Of a DNA stretch of 64,000 bases, positions 23,700 to 33,520 are shown piece by piece; the stretch's first letter is position 1, and each line of letters opens with the position of its first letter. Made by a program: the position numbers and the translations under genes. The DNA comes from Omphiscola glabra (lineage: Eukaryota; Mollusca; Gastropoda; Lymnaeidae), in contig OZ024808.1 in assembly GCA_964017045.1 (NCBI GenBank), positions 9,727,784 through 9,791,783 on the forward strand, given 5' to 3'. The notes beneath the pieces are model-generated. The model worked only from the letters and a program-made list of their open reading frames with translations, was not told the origin of the DNA and did not search any database.

Positions 23700-24005
23700 C
23701 TTTATATTAACTTCGCTTTTGTGTATTTAAGGCAAAATCTTCCCGTCAACCTATCGAGCTGAAACTTGGCACATAGACTCGATGCCGATGAAAAAACATT
23801 CTTTCAAATTTTCAGCCCCATCCTACCCCATAAAACTTAGTTTTTTCCTGTTTGTTAAGGGGAAGATGAAGTAAAAAAATTATGCCAATAATTTCTTAAA
23901 ATAAAAATCCCGCTAAAATAAAATTCGCAGGTGCGTTTAGTGTGCAATATTTTTTTTTCTGAAATAGTTGGTGAAATAAAACTGCGGCATAAAAGCGGGT
24001 GGGGT
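23700..24005 (+). repeat. Four-copy dispersed repeat, copy A
   Basis: Core TTCCCGTCAACCTATCGAGC then TGAAACTTGGCACATAGACT. It is followed further on by GTGCGTTTAGTGTG and AATAGTTGGTGAAATAAA, landmarks also present in copy D (61190-61555). Copies B (29515-29660) and C (38400-38725, minus) share the core. Confidence 0.8.
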
Positions 24006-24252
24006 ATTAGTATATTAATATAACATAAATAATTTTAAAATGCATATTAAGCATTTATAGGAAAACTTTGATTTTTAGAGGTCTTTAATTATTTCTTTTT
24101 TTTTAATTTTGGAGAAGAAAGAAGGATGATGGCAAAAAGACCTTCCGTGAATCTATAGTGCTGAATGGTTAGATTAGGATGATGTTGACTGGTCTGGTAT
24201 ATCAGTTCGACAAGATGAAAATGATAAATCTGCTACTATAGACTATTCCTAT

Positions 24253-24436
24253 CAGGGGCGTCAAATCGGGTCTTTTTCGGGGGGGGGGGGGGGCAAAACC
24301 AAAACTTGTTCGGCTAGTTAATTAAGTTGTTTATTACTGGAGGCGCCACAGTACATAGCAGTTTAATTAAAACCAGCAAATTCGGGAAAGGGGTGGGGGG
24401 TAATGCCCACCCTGCTCTATCCAAATGACGTCCCTG
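24253..24436. mobile_element. TIR element, CAGGGGCGTCAAAT termini
   Basis: Left end CAGGGGCGTCAAAT pairs with right end AAATGACGTCCCTG. The interior has a long G run (about 24281-24294) and no coding capacity. Clear eight-base target duplications were not seen, so the class (hAT-like) is tentative. Confidence 0.55.
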
Positions 24437-24472
24437 TATAGACGCCATATACTGACGTAGAAGATAAGAAGC

Positions 24473-24623
24473 CTAGTCACTTACGGACAAAATGGCGGCT
24501 GCATCAAAGTCAATCTCCAGCCAGGTGTACAGCACAGAGGTTCTCAGGCGTGCTACACGGTACACCAAAGAGTTGAGGCCGTCCACGCTCTGTCTGGCAC
24601 GCCCGGTGCCAAACACCCTCCTC
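24473..24623 (-). CDS. Beta-1,4-galactosyltransferase-family, C-terminal exon
   Basis: An acceptor (CTGACTCTGTCCACAG) precedes 24623. The exon starts one base into a codon (phase 2 from the previous exon) and contains VDGLNSLVYRV followed by LYTWLEIDF. This matches the conserved C-terminal DGLNSLxY..PLYTxxxVD segment of GT7 enzymes. Two ends are possible. Translation can run on to a TAG at 24473-24475 (residues VSD after ILS), giving the family's usual short tail. Alternatively the donor TCC|GTAAGT after 24485 splices to 23230. An expected exon of about 35 residues (the IxRxxxxxGRYxMxxH region) between this exon and 27187 was not found. Phases would still join exon 4 to this exon in frame (2 to 2). 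Confidence 0.8.
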
Positions 24624-25294
24624 CTGTGGACAGAGTCAGGAATACATGTTTTCTATCGCCGTGGTTCATCACCATGGCTGAACTCGTAGAGATTGCCAGA
24701 AAAGCCATATATATTATTAAGCCATGACAGAAGGAGACAGTGCCTGGATGTAAGCAGGCGCAATAAGGGTTTGGTACATGCTGAGATAAAGGCAAGACAT
24801 TTGTTTAACTCAAAAAAAAAAAAAAAACCCATCCCACAGAGCAAATTGTTTCGTTTATAAGGTAAGATAGCGTGATGAAGTTTTTCTTATCACGTTAAGC
24901 TTGAGGACGCCGTGTTGTTGTCTGTCGACTTTGTGAGACCTAGTGATATCAAAAAGTAAGATCACAATGAGACTCTTGGCAGACCGTGACTAAATCCAGC
25001 CGACCGTAAACAGAATTTGCAGAAATGAATGCTCCACCAAGCAATTCCATTATTATCTCACTACAAATTTTTTCTTTTTTTTTTCCTTTTTTTTTTTTCC
25101 TTCTTTCTTTTTTTCTTCGTCTGTCATCCATAAAAAATATTGTGACAGGTTGAGATTTCTGGAGCGTAACTGTACGATTACCCGTATGTGACAAAATTAA
25201 AAATCATAAGCCTGGTCGGTCTTATACATTCGTCATTATTTGCCAGAGTGTTTGAGTTAGCTTAAATCTTTCCCCGTTACATCATGTGAGAAAC

Positions 25295-25530
25295 ATGCAT
25301 GGTTGTCCTTCCCGCCGTCAAAGGGGTGGGTTGGCCTCCAACAACCACCAAAGTTCCTGGTTGTGAGGAACACACATGGTTGTCCTTCCCGCCGGCCCAA
25401 GGGGTGGGTTGTCCTCCAACAACCACCCAAGTTCCTGTTTGTGAGGAACACACATGGTTGTTATTCCGACGGGCCAAGAGTGGGTTGGCCTCCAACCACT
25501 GTCAAAGTTCCTGGTTGTAAGGAGCACGCA
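25295..25530 (+). repeat. About 78-bp repeat, 3 copies
   Basis: CATGGTTGTCCTTCCCGCCG starts at 25298 and 25375, with a third, more diverged copy at 25453. Each is followed by GGGGTGGGTTGG and AAGTTCCTGGTTGTGAGGA. It lies in an intron of the galactosyltransferase-family gene. Confidence 0.9.
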
Positions 25531-25898
25531 TATCTATTCAACAACTTGCGCAAAGGTGTGAAAAATGGGAAGTAGGAAAGCATAAAGAGATTTATTTTTC
25601 TTTATTAAAACTATTTTTTTACTAAAAGCAATAATTACAATTCATACACGAGCATTTTAAGATTCGTAAACCCATACGAAATGTTAAAATAAACAAACTA
25701 TATGTACAAACAAACAAACAATACTCTTATTAACAGCATAGAAGACCCGGGTGTAGTGAGCCATGGGGCTGTATGCTATTGCGTGGTCCTGCATGTGTAT
25801 CTATGCCCCCAAATGAGCTATTGGTATGCTATTGCTTTCTTCTGAATTGTGAATAACTATAATTTTATTAACAGAATAGAAAACCTCATTTCGTCAGT
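25531..25898. other. Intronic AT-rich stretch
   Basis: No element or exon recognised. This is one place where the missing exon between 27187 and 24623 was looked for without success. Confidence 0.4.
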
Positions 25899-26200
25899 TT
25901 TACTAAAATAAACTACCACAAATGACATCCGAATAGCATTGAGTCTAATGGTACACGGGTGCGAATGGCGGCGCTGCGTGTCCAGGTCCATTTTGAATAA
26001 TTTTATTCGGATGTCATTTGTACTAGTTTATTTTAGTTAAAATGAAGAATTAAGATTACAAACGTATAATACATTCAATTATCTTTCATTTGATACCTCA
26101 TTTGGTCTTACAAACCCAACAATAATATTTTTAATCGTTTTATTAATCCCAACCTCTCAATTCTAGTACCCGGGTACCAATAGGTGCAGCCATAAGATAT
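25899..26200 (-). mobile_element. Fold-back element, complete palindromic copy
   Basis: 25900-25938 (TACTAAAATAAACTACCACA and on to CCGAATAG) pairs with 26004-26045 (ATTCGGATGTCATTTGTACT and on to TTTTAGTTA). The stem is about 35-40 bases around a GC-rich loop of about 65 bases. The rest matches 22250-22450 in reverse complement. A tail-plus-hairpin structure like this suggests a non-autonomous fold-back or MITE element. Confidence 0.75.
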
Positions 26201-26575
26201 CTGTTAAATTTCGATATATTTATAAATCTAAGACTTCAAAAGGTTTCCGCGAAATTTCAACCCGCAGGAAACATGTCTAGACAGCGAGACAAATGTTGTT
26301 TTTTTAATGACACTTTTTATGATAAACATTAGATCTAAATAAAATAGTGTCTTTAAAAAAAATAAAAGAAACAAAGAAAAAAAAGACCCTGCACCTGTCT
26401 GGATTGGGTTCGAATCCTTCACTAGTGTTGTGTTTAATCATGTCGTAGACTGCCCGGGTGTGGTTTTTTCTCAATAAGGTCATATTCCTGTTGACAGCTC
26501 TGTGGACGATAAGACATTATTTACGATGTCAGCACAGTAGTGGTGAGATAAACTAGAATAATTCATGGGAGAGCT

Positions 26576-26865
26576 CAGGAACACAGTTTGTGTGGAGCCC
26601 AGGTACACAGTTTGTGTGGAGCTTAGGAGCAGATTTTGTGTGGAGATCAGGTACACAGTTTGTGTGGAGCTCAGGTACACAGTTTGTGTGGAGCTCAAGT
26701 ACACAGTTTGTGTGGAGCTCAGGAACACAGTTTGTGTGGAGCTCAGGAACACAGTTTGTGTGGAGCTCAGGAACACAGTTTTTGTGGAGCTCAGTACACA
26801 GTTTGTGTGGAGCGTAGGAATAGAGTTTGTGTGGAGCACAGGAACACAGTTTGTGTGCAACGTTT
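26576..26865 (+). repeat. 24-bp minisatellite, about 12 copies
   Basis: Unit GTGTGGAGCTCAGGAACACA plus GTTT. Because 24 is a multiple of three, frames of 75-138 codons stay open in both directions. No gene is inferred. It is intronic with respect to the galactosyltransferase-family gene. Confidence 0.92.
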
Positions 26866-27186
26866 ATCGTTCATTGTGAAATCTACATGTTTAAATTGTA
26901 TGTTCGAGAACCTACTTTATTTAGTTTTATATGTCTTTATATTGTTTCATGTCTTTTATATGGCTTTTTATGTCAACGTTATTTTATTAGCCAGTAAACG
27001 TGTCATTGTGATGCAAAGCATGTTTATGTGGGAGAAAGGGGGGTCATTATAAAACAAAAGTGTAAATTACTTGCCCCTTGCCGCTGTGAATGAGCAGACG
27101 ATAACCATTTCAATATTTGTATAGAAAGGGGGAATTTGTGGTGTTTGAATCAATGGGACCATCACAAAATGAAAACTTCAGCAAAC

Positions 27187-27309
27187 CTGTTTCTCAGATC
27201 ATCATCCTCCGCTCCCCAACCAAAGTACAAGTTGGACGCCCCGTTGATGAGACGAAACTGCTCCCTGGTGAAACTCACAACGCCGCCAAACAGCTCTTCG
27301 TATTCGACG
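27187..27309 (-). CDS. Beta-1,4-galactosyltransferase-family exon 4 (FGGV..GWGxEDDD)
   Basis: Acceptor TATATTGTACCAG precedes 27309; donor GAAACAG|GTTTGC follows 27187. The exon (1 + 120 + 2 nt) encodes [20 protein letters not shown], then [20 protein letters not shown]. These are the hallmark FGGV and GWGGEDDD motifs of GT7, the second with Ala for the second Gly. Compared with vertebrate B4GALT1 (PYVQYFGGV), the residue before FGGV is Leu instead of the Tyr (289) that restricts the donor to UDP-Gal. Leu or Ile at this place is associated with UDP-GalNAc use. The enzyme is therefore more likely a beta-1,4-GalNAc-transferase acting in the Golgi lumen. Confidence 0.92.
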
Positions 27310-27449
27310 CTGGTACAATATACAACAAAGTTGTTAGATGGATGGAACCAAATATATCCATACAAAAAGTTTAAGTAAACTTAAGTGAACGTAATTTTTA
27401 CAATGCTTCTGGTCGCAAGTATTTAGGTATCCTTAAATACAAAAAATAG

Positions 27450-27900
27450 ATTAACAGCAGAACTTGAAAGGAAAATAAAGGCGATGGAGATGAGATGTTT
27501 CAGAGGCATTCTCGGCATCTGCTATAGAGACCATATCACCAATGAACAAATGAAAGAAAGGATTCGTCAAGCAATTGGGCAGAACGATGACCTCCTGTTG
27601 TCTGTAAAAAGAAAAAAGCGCAAACTTGAGTGGTATGGCCCCGTGACAAGAAAACAAGGGTTCGTCAAAGAAATCATGCAGGGCACAACGAGAGGAGGGA
27701 GAAGAAGAGGAAGACAGAGAAAAAGCTGGGAAGATAACATCAAAAGTGGACGGGATTAAAACTAGGCGATGCTATGCTTAGTGCAGGAGACCGAGAGGAA
27801 TGGAGAAAGATAGTTTTCATGGCATCTGTGGCGCCCCGCGGTCCAAGGACTAAGGGACATGATGATGAGGATGATTCTGATGATGATGAACAAATAGACA
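27450..27900 (+). mobile_element. LINE 3' end, copy 1, with GAT-repeat tail
   Basis: A 91-codon frame at 27484-27759 reads MEMRCFRGILGICYRDHITN, then KLEWYGPVTRKQG and a Gly/Arg-rich segment ending RQRKSWEDNIK. This is the familiar C-terminal end of non-LTR retrotransposon ORF2. Sequence homology continues in a shifted frame to about 27840 and ends in a (GATGAT)n tail. A second copy lies in reverse orientation at 63690-64000. The reverse transcriptase domain is missing. It is inserted in an intron. Confidence 0.8.
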
Positions 27901-27961
27901 AGCCATACTTCATATATTTATTGTAGTAATGCGATATTTGTGTACGTCTTTTTTTTTGAAA

Positions 27962-28447
27962 GTGGTCATAATTATGTGGTGGTGAGATGTTGGTCATAAT
28001 TATGTGGTGGTGAGATGTTGGTCATAATTATGTGGTGGTGAGATGTTGGTCATAATTATGTGGTGATGAGATGTTGGTCATAATTATGTGGTGGTGAGAT
28101 GTTGGTCATAATTATGTGGTGGTGAGATGTTGGTCATAATTATGTGGTGGTGAGATGTTGGTCATAATTATGTGGGGTGAGATGTTGGTCATAATTATGT
28201 GGTGGTGAGATGTTGGTCATAATTATGTGGTGGTGAGATGTTGGTCATAATTATGTGGTGGTGAGATGTTGGTCATAATTATGTGGTGGTGAGATGTTGG
28301 TCATAATTATGTGGTGGTGAGATGTTGGTCATAATTATGTGGTGGTGAGATGTTGGTCATAATTATGTGGTGGTGAGATGTTGGTCATAATTATGTGGTG
28401 GTGAGATGTTGGTCATAATTATGTGGAGGTGAGATGTTGGTAATAAT
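27962..28447 (+). repeat. 28-bp minisatellite, about 17 copies
   Basis: Unit GGTCATAATTATGTGGTGGT plus GAGATGTT, highly uniform, with a few single-base variants and one copy short by three bases near 28170. Intronic. Confidence 0.95.
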
Positions 28448-28479
28448 TAAGGATCAGAAGCGTTGCGAATGGGTGGGGG

Positions 28480-28625
28480 GACAGATGTCCCCGGGCGCCA
28501 GCTAGTTAGGGGCGCCAAAATGTGCTTTGGTATTATTTTATTGATGAAAATAATGGGTTTGAGGGTTGAAAAAAAGACAAAAGGGGCGCTTTAAAATGAA
28601 TCTTGTCCCCGGGCGCGAATCTGTT
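28480..28625 (+). mobile_element. Dispersed GGGCGCC/ATGTGCTTTG repeat, copy A
   Basis: Matches 35349-35540 through GGGCGCCAGCTAGTT, AAATGTGCTTTG, GAAAATAATGGGTTTGAG and CCCCGGGCGC. It is probably an internal part of a CAGTGGCGTAGC-type hAT MITE; ends are not preserved here. Confidence 0.65.
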
Positions 28626-28629
28626 AAGG

Positions 28630-29070
28630 ATGTTGTGGAAGGTTTTTGATTAGATGTGTTCGCGACATTGTTAAAGGTGGAAGAAACGCATCTCGGGCCA
28701 CGGGAAGTGCCTGGGTCCGGAGATTCTGGTGGTCCAAGGACAGTGTCTGGGATGTGAACAGGTGGATGAGGTGGTGCGTGCTGTTTGTGCTGCGTCGGGA
28801 ATTCACCGAGACACAACTTACACAACTATAGTCAGAAGATGAACGCACCACGGTGCGGCCCTGCGCGGGGGACGTACTGTGCTGTGCGAGTGAACATCCA
28901 TTCAGACAAGTGTCTGCTGCTACAAAAAGGACACAGCCCTGGATGAAGAGTTTCTCCAGATTGAGATCGAGGGTTCTTATTTGTCGCCCAGTTAGAGTAA
29001 ATACCTCCAATGGCGGTGCCTCTGATAGTACCCTCATAATAAGAAAAGAATTCGGCATGTTATGAAACAT
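28630..29070. other. GC-richer unidentified block within intron
   Basis: This block stands out from its AT-rich surroundings and is open for 148 codons on the minus strand (28624-29070) and 61 and 70 codons on the plus strand. No known domain is recognised in any frame, and no consistent splice sites were found. It could be a mobile-element fragment or a pseudogene. Confidence 0.3.
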
Positions 29071-29090
29071 ATTATTACATTATCTTATAC

Positions 29091-29281
29091 CTGTAGTTAA
29101 ACTTGTTAACGGCAGAGGCAAAGTGAATGGGCCCCGTCTCGTTGCACCTATACATGTTCCGGTCATCTAGTGGGATCATGTCGACGTCATGCAGGATAAA
29201 ACAGTCGTAGTTATCCCTTTTCAGGGCCTCGAGATATCCGGCGTTGAAGAGTATTCCTTTGTTGAAAGATCCCGCAGTTTC
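29091..29281 (-). CDS. Beta-1,4-galactosyltransferase-family exon 3 (DVD motif)
   Basis: Acceptor AAATTTATTTTACAG precedes 29281 and donor ACTACAG|GTATAAG follows 29091 (63 codons + 2 nt). It encodes [20 protein letters not shown] followed by [20 protein letters not shown]. FNxxxLxNxG and the metal-binding DVD motif are both present in the usual order and spacing for GT7 family members. It starts in phase 0, matching the end of exon 2, and ends in phase 2, matching exon 4 (AG + C gives Ser). No broken codons or stops are seen. It should bind Mn2+ and the nucleotide sugar in the Golgi. Confidence 0.93.
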
Positions 29282-30127
29282 CTGTAAAATAAATTTTAAG
29301 TGGTTTGTCACAGTCAGATTACTTGATAGGGCATGACTTGTTTGTTGTTGTTGGTATGAATGATTGTAATGTTTCCTAGACCATCAAGTGAACATTATGA
29401 AGATCGGATAACCTAAATGTTGTTGTTTTTCTCCAAAAAAATATTTACAACTAGCAAATGATATAAGGACAATTGTAAAAGATCAGTCTTTTAACAAAAA
29501 TCCTTTTATAAGCTTTGCTTTGGTTTGTGTGTTTCTGTGTTTAAAGCAACATTTTCGGACTGCTAATTGGCCAACTTCCCGTCATCCTATCGATCTGAAA
29601 CTTGGCACATAGACTTGTTGCCGATGAAATCACCTCCTATGAAATGTTCAGCCTCCCCCCCCCCCACCATTTTGCCCCCCACCCTTTTTCCCCCACCCTT
29701 TTGCCCCCGCCCCCTCCCCAAATCTGTTTTTCCTGTTTTTCAAGATGGAGATCAATGAAATGTAATTTGTACAGTGGGTGCGAGTTTTTGTATGGAGATT
29801 ACTTGTTTAGCTGATGCTATGGGCTTTGTATTTGTGACGTATTTGTGTATGCGGTAAAAATAAAAATGATTTTTTTTTTAAAATGGGAAAATGAAGGATC
29901 TTTGGTTCTCGTAACTGAAGTGATGGATATTTCGTCTAAGGAGTGAGTGAGTGTATGTGTCTGGATGGCCTGCACGATAGAATGAGCCGGGGGGGGGGTA
30001 ATTTTGAAGTCTTTTATAATCATTAATCTGAGTATGTTGAAAGGGTTATTTACTAGATATTGTATTGCACTGATGTATTCGTGGGTTGAGTATTCATCTT
30101 TCTCTATAACAAACTGACTTCTTTATT
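29282..30127. other. Intron with dispersed repeat copy B
   Basis: 29515-29660 is copy B of the four-copy dispersed repeat (core ACTTCCCGTCATCCTATCGA then TCTGAAACTTGGCACATAGA). The remainder is AT-rich with C and G runs (29658-29720, 29990). No exon was recognised. Confidence 0.7.
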
Positions 30128-30376
30128 AATTAATAATTATGTTTCTCACCTGTTCTATGACACATACACCAAGGTAATTGTAAATTGTTCAATAAAAAGT
30201 ACACAATTATTTAGTATTCACCTTTTCAGTAGCAACTTATTGCACAAATGTTGAATAAAAACCCATTTATCACCTTTCAATAACAACCCATTTATCACCT
30301 GTTCAATAACAACCCATTTCTCACCTATTCAATAACAACCCATTTCTCACCGGTTGGTGAACAATCTATTCCTCAC
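30128..30376 (-). repeat. 26-bp minisatellite seeded by the exon 2 splice donor
   Basis: On the minus strand the end of exon 2 reads TTTGTTATTGAACAG|GTGAG. The intron then repeats TTGTTATTGAACAGGTGATA AATGGG-like units of about 26 bases, some with TTGAATAG or TTGAAAG variants and some degenerate, out to GAACAGGTGAGAAAC near 30146. Each good unit carries the coding VIEQ codons and a copy of the 5' splice site. Confidence 0.85.
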
Positions 30377-30609
30377 CTGTTCAATAACAAAGATGGTAAA
30401 GTCCACATTTTGTCTCATCAACATCGGAATCAGATTGGGTAGAAGTGTGTACAGATGACGACATCTGTTCCTGTACGGGATGATGATGGCGGTCTTTTCT
30501 ACTGGCGTACACATCCGGGGCGTGTAGTGGCCGCCATATTGCATGCCTACAAACATGGCCACCAGCACGGGATGAAAGACCGGATCCATGACCGCCAGAA
30601 AACGGCCAA
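30377..30609 (-). CDS. Beta-1,4-galactosyltransferase-family exon 2 (IIIPYRNR)
   Basis: Acceptor CCTGACTTTTCAG precedes 30609; donor GAACAG|GTGAGG follows 30377 (2 nt + 77 codons). It encodes GRFLAVMDPVFHPVLVAMFV, then GGHYTPRMCTPVEKTAIIIP, YRNRCRHLYTLLPNLIPMLM and DFTIFVIEQ. GGxYxPxxC, the (I/L)IPYRNR motif and FxIEQ are diagnostic of GT7 beta-1,4-GalT/GalNAcT. The two leading bases complete a codon begun in exon 1 (A + TT = Ile), giving STLIGRF, a good match to the conserved P.L.G region. Its donor is the seed of the tandem array immediately downstream. Confidence 0.93.
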
Positions 30610-30817
30610 CTGAAAAGTCAGGATTAGACACAAAAGACAAACTAATTGAAGAGTTATCATAACATGCAATGCAACAGGGAATAGAAAACCTAATGAGGGC
30701 TATACATAAACTTCTGGGGGGGGGGGGGGGGGCAGCACAGCAGCACAGCAGCATACGGTCATAGCAGGATACAGGCCCAGCAGAACAGAGGCCTAACATT
30801 TTTTAAGTATGTCTAAT

Positions 30818-31944
30818 TTGTGCTACAAATGTGTGTTACTAATTTGTGTGACTAATTTGTTTTACTATATTTTTTTACAAATTTGTTTTACTAATTTGGG
30901 TTACTAATTTTTTTTTACTAATTTGTGTTACTAATTTGTTTTACTAATTTGTTTTACTAATTTGTGTTACTAATTTGTGTTACTAATTTGTTTTACTAAT
31001 TTGTGTTACTAATTTGTTTTACTAATTTGTGTTACTAATTTGTTTTACTAATTTGTGTTACTAATTTGTTTTACTAATTTGTGTTACTAATTTGTTTTAC
31101 TAATTTGTGTTACTAATTTGTTTTACTAATTTGTGTTACTAATTTGTTTTACTAATTTGTGTTACTAATTTGTTTTACTAATTTGTGTTACTAATTTGTT
31201 TTACTAATTTGTGTTACTAATTTGTTTTACTAATTTGTGTTACTAATTTGTTTTACTAATTTGTGTTACTAATTTGTTTTACTAATTTGTGTTACTAATT
31301 TGTTTTACTAATTTGTGTTACTAATTTGTGTTACTAATTTGTTTTACTAATTTGTTTTACTAATTTGTGTTACTAATTTGTGTTACTAATTTGTGTTACT
31401 AATTTGTGTTACTAATTTGTTTTACTAATTTGTGTTACTAATTTGTTTTACTAATTTGTGTTACTAATTTGTTTTACTAATTTGTGTTACTAATTTGTTT
31501 TACTAATTTGTGTTACTAATTTGTTTTACTAATTTGTGTTACTAATTTGTTTTACTAATTTGTGTTACTAATTTGTTTTACTAATTTGTGTTACTAATTT
31601 GTTTTACTAATTTGTGTTACTAATTTGTTTTACTAATTTGTGTTACTAATTTGTTTTACTAATTTGTGTTACTAATTTGTGTTACTAATTTGTTTTACTA
31701 ATTTGTTTTACTAATTTGTGTTACTAATTTGTGTTACTAATTTGTGTTACTAATTTGTGTTACTAATTTGTTTTACTAATTTGTGTTACTAATTTGTTTT
31801 ACTAATTTGTTTTACTAATTTGTGTTACTAATTTGTTTTACTAATTTGTGTTACTAATTTGTTTTACTAATTTGTGTTACTAATTTGTTTTACTAACTTG
31901 TGTTACTAATTTGTTTTACTAACTTGTGTTACTAATTTGTTTAA
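30818..31944 (+). repeat. 13-bp minisatellite, about 86 copies, alternating subtypes
   Basis: Unit TTACTAATTTGTG or TTACTAATTTGTT. The G and T forms alternate through long stretches, making an effective 26-bp dimer, with occasional runs of one form. Copies at the left end are more degenerate. It lies in the intron between exons 1 and 2. Confidence 0.95.
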
Positions 31945-32221
31945 AATAGGGTGATGTCATTCGTGGAAGCCCCCCCCCCCCTACCCCCTCACCAACTCAT
32001 CCAATAGCGCAATTCTATAACACATCGCGCTATACAATTACAGTGCTATATTAAATGAAAAAGTACAACTTATCAAAAACAAGTCGCACTTACAATGATC
32101 CATCAAATAATACAACAATAATTTTAAAAATATATAAACATTAACAACAAATTACTTATACAGGCAATATCATAACTGAAACAACATTTAATAATGAAAC
32201 AACTAAAAATAGATACAAGGT

Positions 32222-32530
32222 GGCCGTCCATAAAGTATGTCACGGTCCTAAAGTGGATGGGGGGGGGTCTAAAAAGTGTGACATTATGTGACAGTGGGGG
32301 GTAAAGATCTTGTGCAACACCACACATTTTTCCCAATATGTTTTAGCATGCATACAAAACCTGGAATTGACAGTGATTTTTAAAACTTTTTGTTCTTGTG
32401 GATGCATCCTGACAGATGATGTCACATTTTTTTAATTTGATAGTTTAATAGTAAAGTGTGATATAGATTTGTATGTAATTTTTTTTTTTTTAAATTTTTT
32501 CCAAAGTGTGATGTACTTTCTTTTTTGTAG
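32222..32530 (-). mobile_element. Dispersed CATAAAGTAYG element, minus copy
   Basis: Starts GGCCGTCCATAAAGTATGTC and ends near AAAGTGTGATGTACTTTC, so the ends are inverted repeats. The interior contains the reverse complement of the CTGTCAATTCCAGG block shared with the copies at 19850-20460 and 37331-37752. It sits in the intron between exons 1 and 2. Confidence 0.65.
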
Positions 32531-32539
32531 TTGGGGGTT

Positions 32540-33160
32540 AAGACTTACATACAGTTTAAGGTTTCTCTAATCACTTAGACTTACTTGAAGTAAAATGTTT
32601 CTCTAATAACCTAGGCTTACTTAAAGTAAAAGGTCTCTCTAATCACCTAGTCTTACTTAAAGTAAAAGGTCTCTCTAATCACTTCAACTTACTTAAAGTC
32701 AAAGGTTTCTCTAATCACCTAGACTTACTTAAAGTAAAAGGTTTCTCTTATCACTTAGACTTACTTAAAGTAAAAGGTTTCTCTAATCACCTCGACTTAC
32801 TAAAAGTGAAAGGTTTCTCTAATCACTTAGTCTTACTTAAAGTCAAAGGTTTCTCTAATCACTTCAACTTACTTAAAGTCAAAGGTTTCTCTAATCACTT
32901 CAACTTACTTAAAGTCAAAGGTTTCTCTAATCACTTCAACTTACTTAAAGTCAAAGGTTTCTCTAATCACTTCAACTTACTTAAAGTCAAAGGTTTCTCT
33001 AATCACTTCAACTTACTTAAAGTCAAAGGTTTCTCTAATCACTTAGACTCACTTAAAGTGGAAGGTTTCTATAATCACATATACTTACTTAAAGTAAAGG
33101 GTCTCTCTAAACACCTAGTCTTACTGAAAGTAAGAGGTTTCTCTAATCACTTAGACTTAC
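32540..33160 (-). repeat. 36-bp minisatellite seeded by the exon 1 splice donor
   Basis: On the minus strand exon 1 ends CGAGAAACCATCCACTTTAA|GTAAGT. The intron continues with about 17 units of GAGAAACCTTTGACTTTAAG followed by TAAGTTGAAGTGATTA. Every unit contains a copy of the last exon codons and of the donor (mostly AA|GTAAGT; one GTGAGT; one TCAGTAAG). In the exon frame a TGA occurs a few codons past the true donor, so use of downstream copies would end the protein. A plus-strand frame of 134 codons is only the repeat translated. Confidence 0.88.
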
Positions 33161-33520
33161 TTAAAGTGGATGGTTTCTCGAGACATGGAGTACTGTTGCC
33201 GTTGCTTTGATTTGAAACTTTGAGAGAATCGATGCTCACTTTATCTTTGTAGCCGCATAGCAAATCCTCGTAAATTTCACCGCCCTCCAGTGTAGTCGAT
33301 TCCATTAACTTACTCGATTCCGATGAAAAATTGTTCGTGATCAAAGAATGAAGTGTATAGCGCAGTCGCGTCGTCGTCGTCGTATGCGACGATCTCGGAG
33401 CCTGGTCAGAATTAACGGACGCCACGAGCATACCGGAAACAAATGCAGTTATCGATAATAGGGCGACAGAAAGGGCACGCTTGAGAAATCTTGGTTTAAA
33501 ACCCCATGGATAATAGTAGA
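33161..33520 (-). CDS. Beta-1,4-galactosyltransferase-family exon 1 region (signal anchor and stem)
   Basis: Acceptor-like TTTTTTTTGTCTTCACAAAG precedes 33520 and donor TTTAA|GTAAGT follows 33161 (2 + 357 + 1 nt). It encodes a short basic segment PWGFKPRFLKR, then a hydrophobic signal-anchor ALSVALLSITAFVSGMLVAS, then a Ser/Thr-rich stem ending CLEKPSTL. This is the expected type II Golgi topology. The start codon was not fixed. It may lie in an upstream exon, or translation may begin upstream at 33620 by read-through of a C-rich stretch, which seems less likely. The donor seeds the adjoining 36-bp array. Confidence 0.75.
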
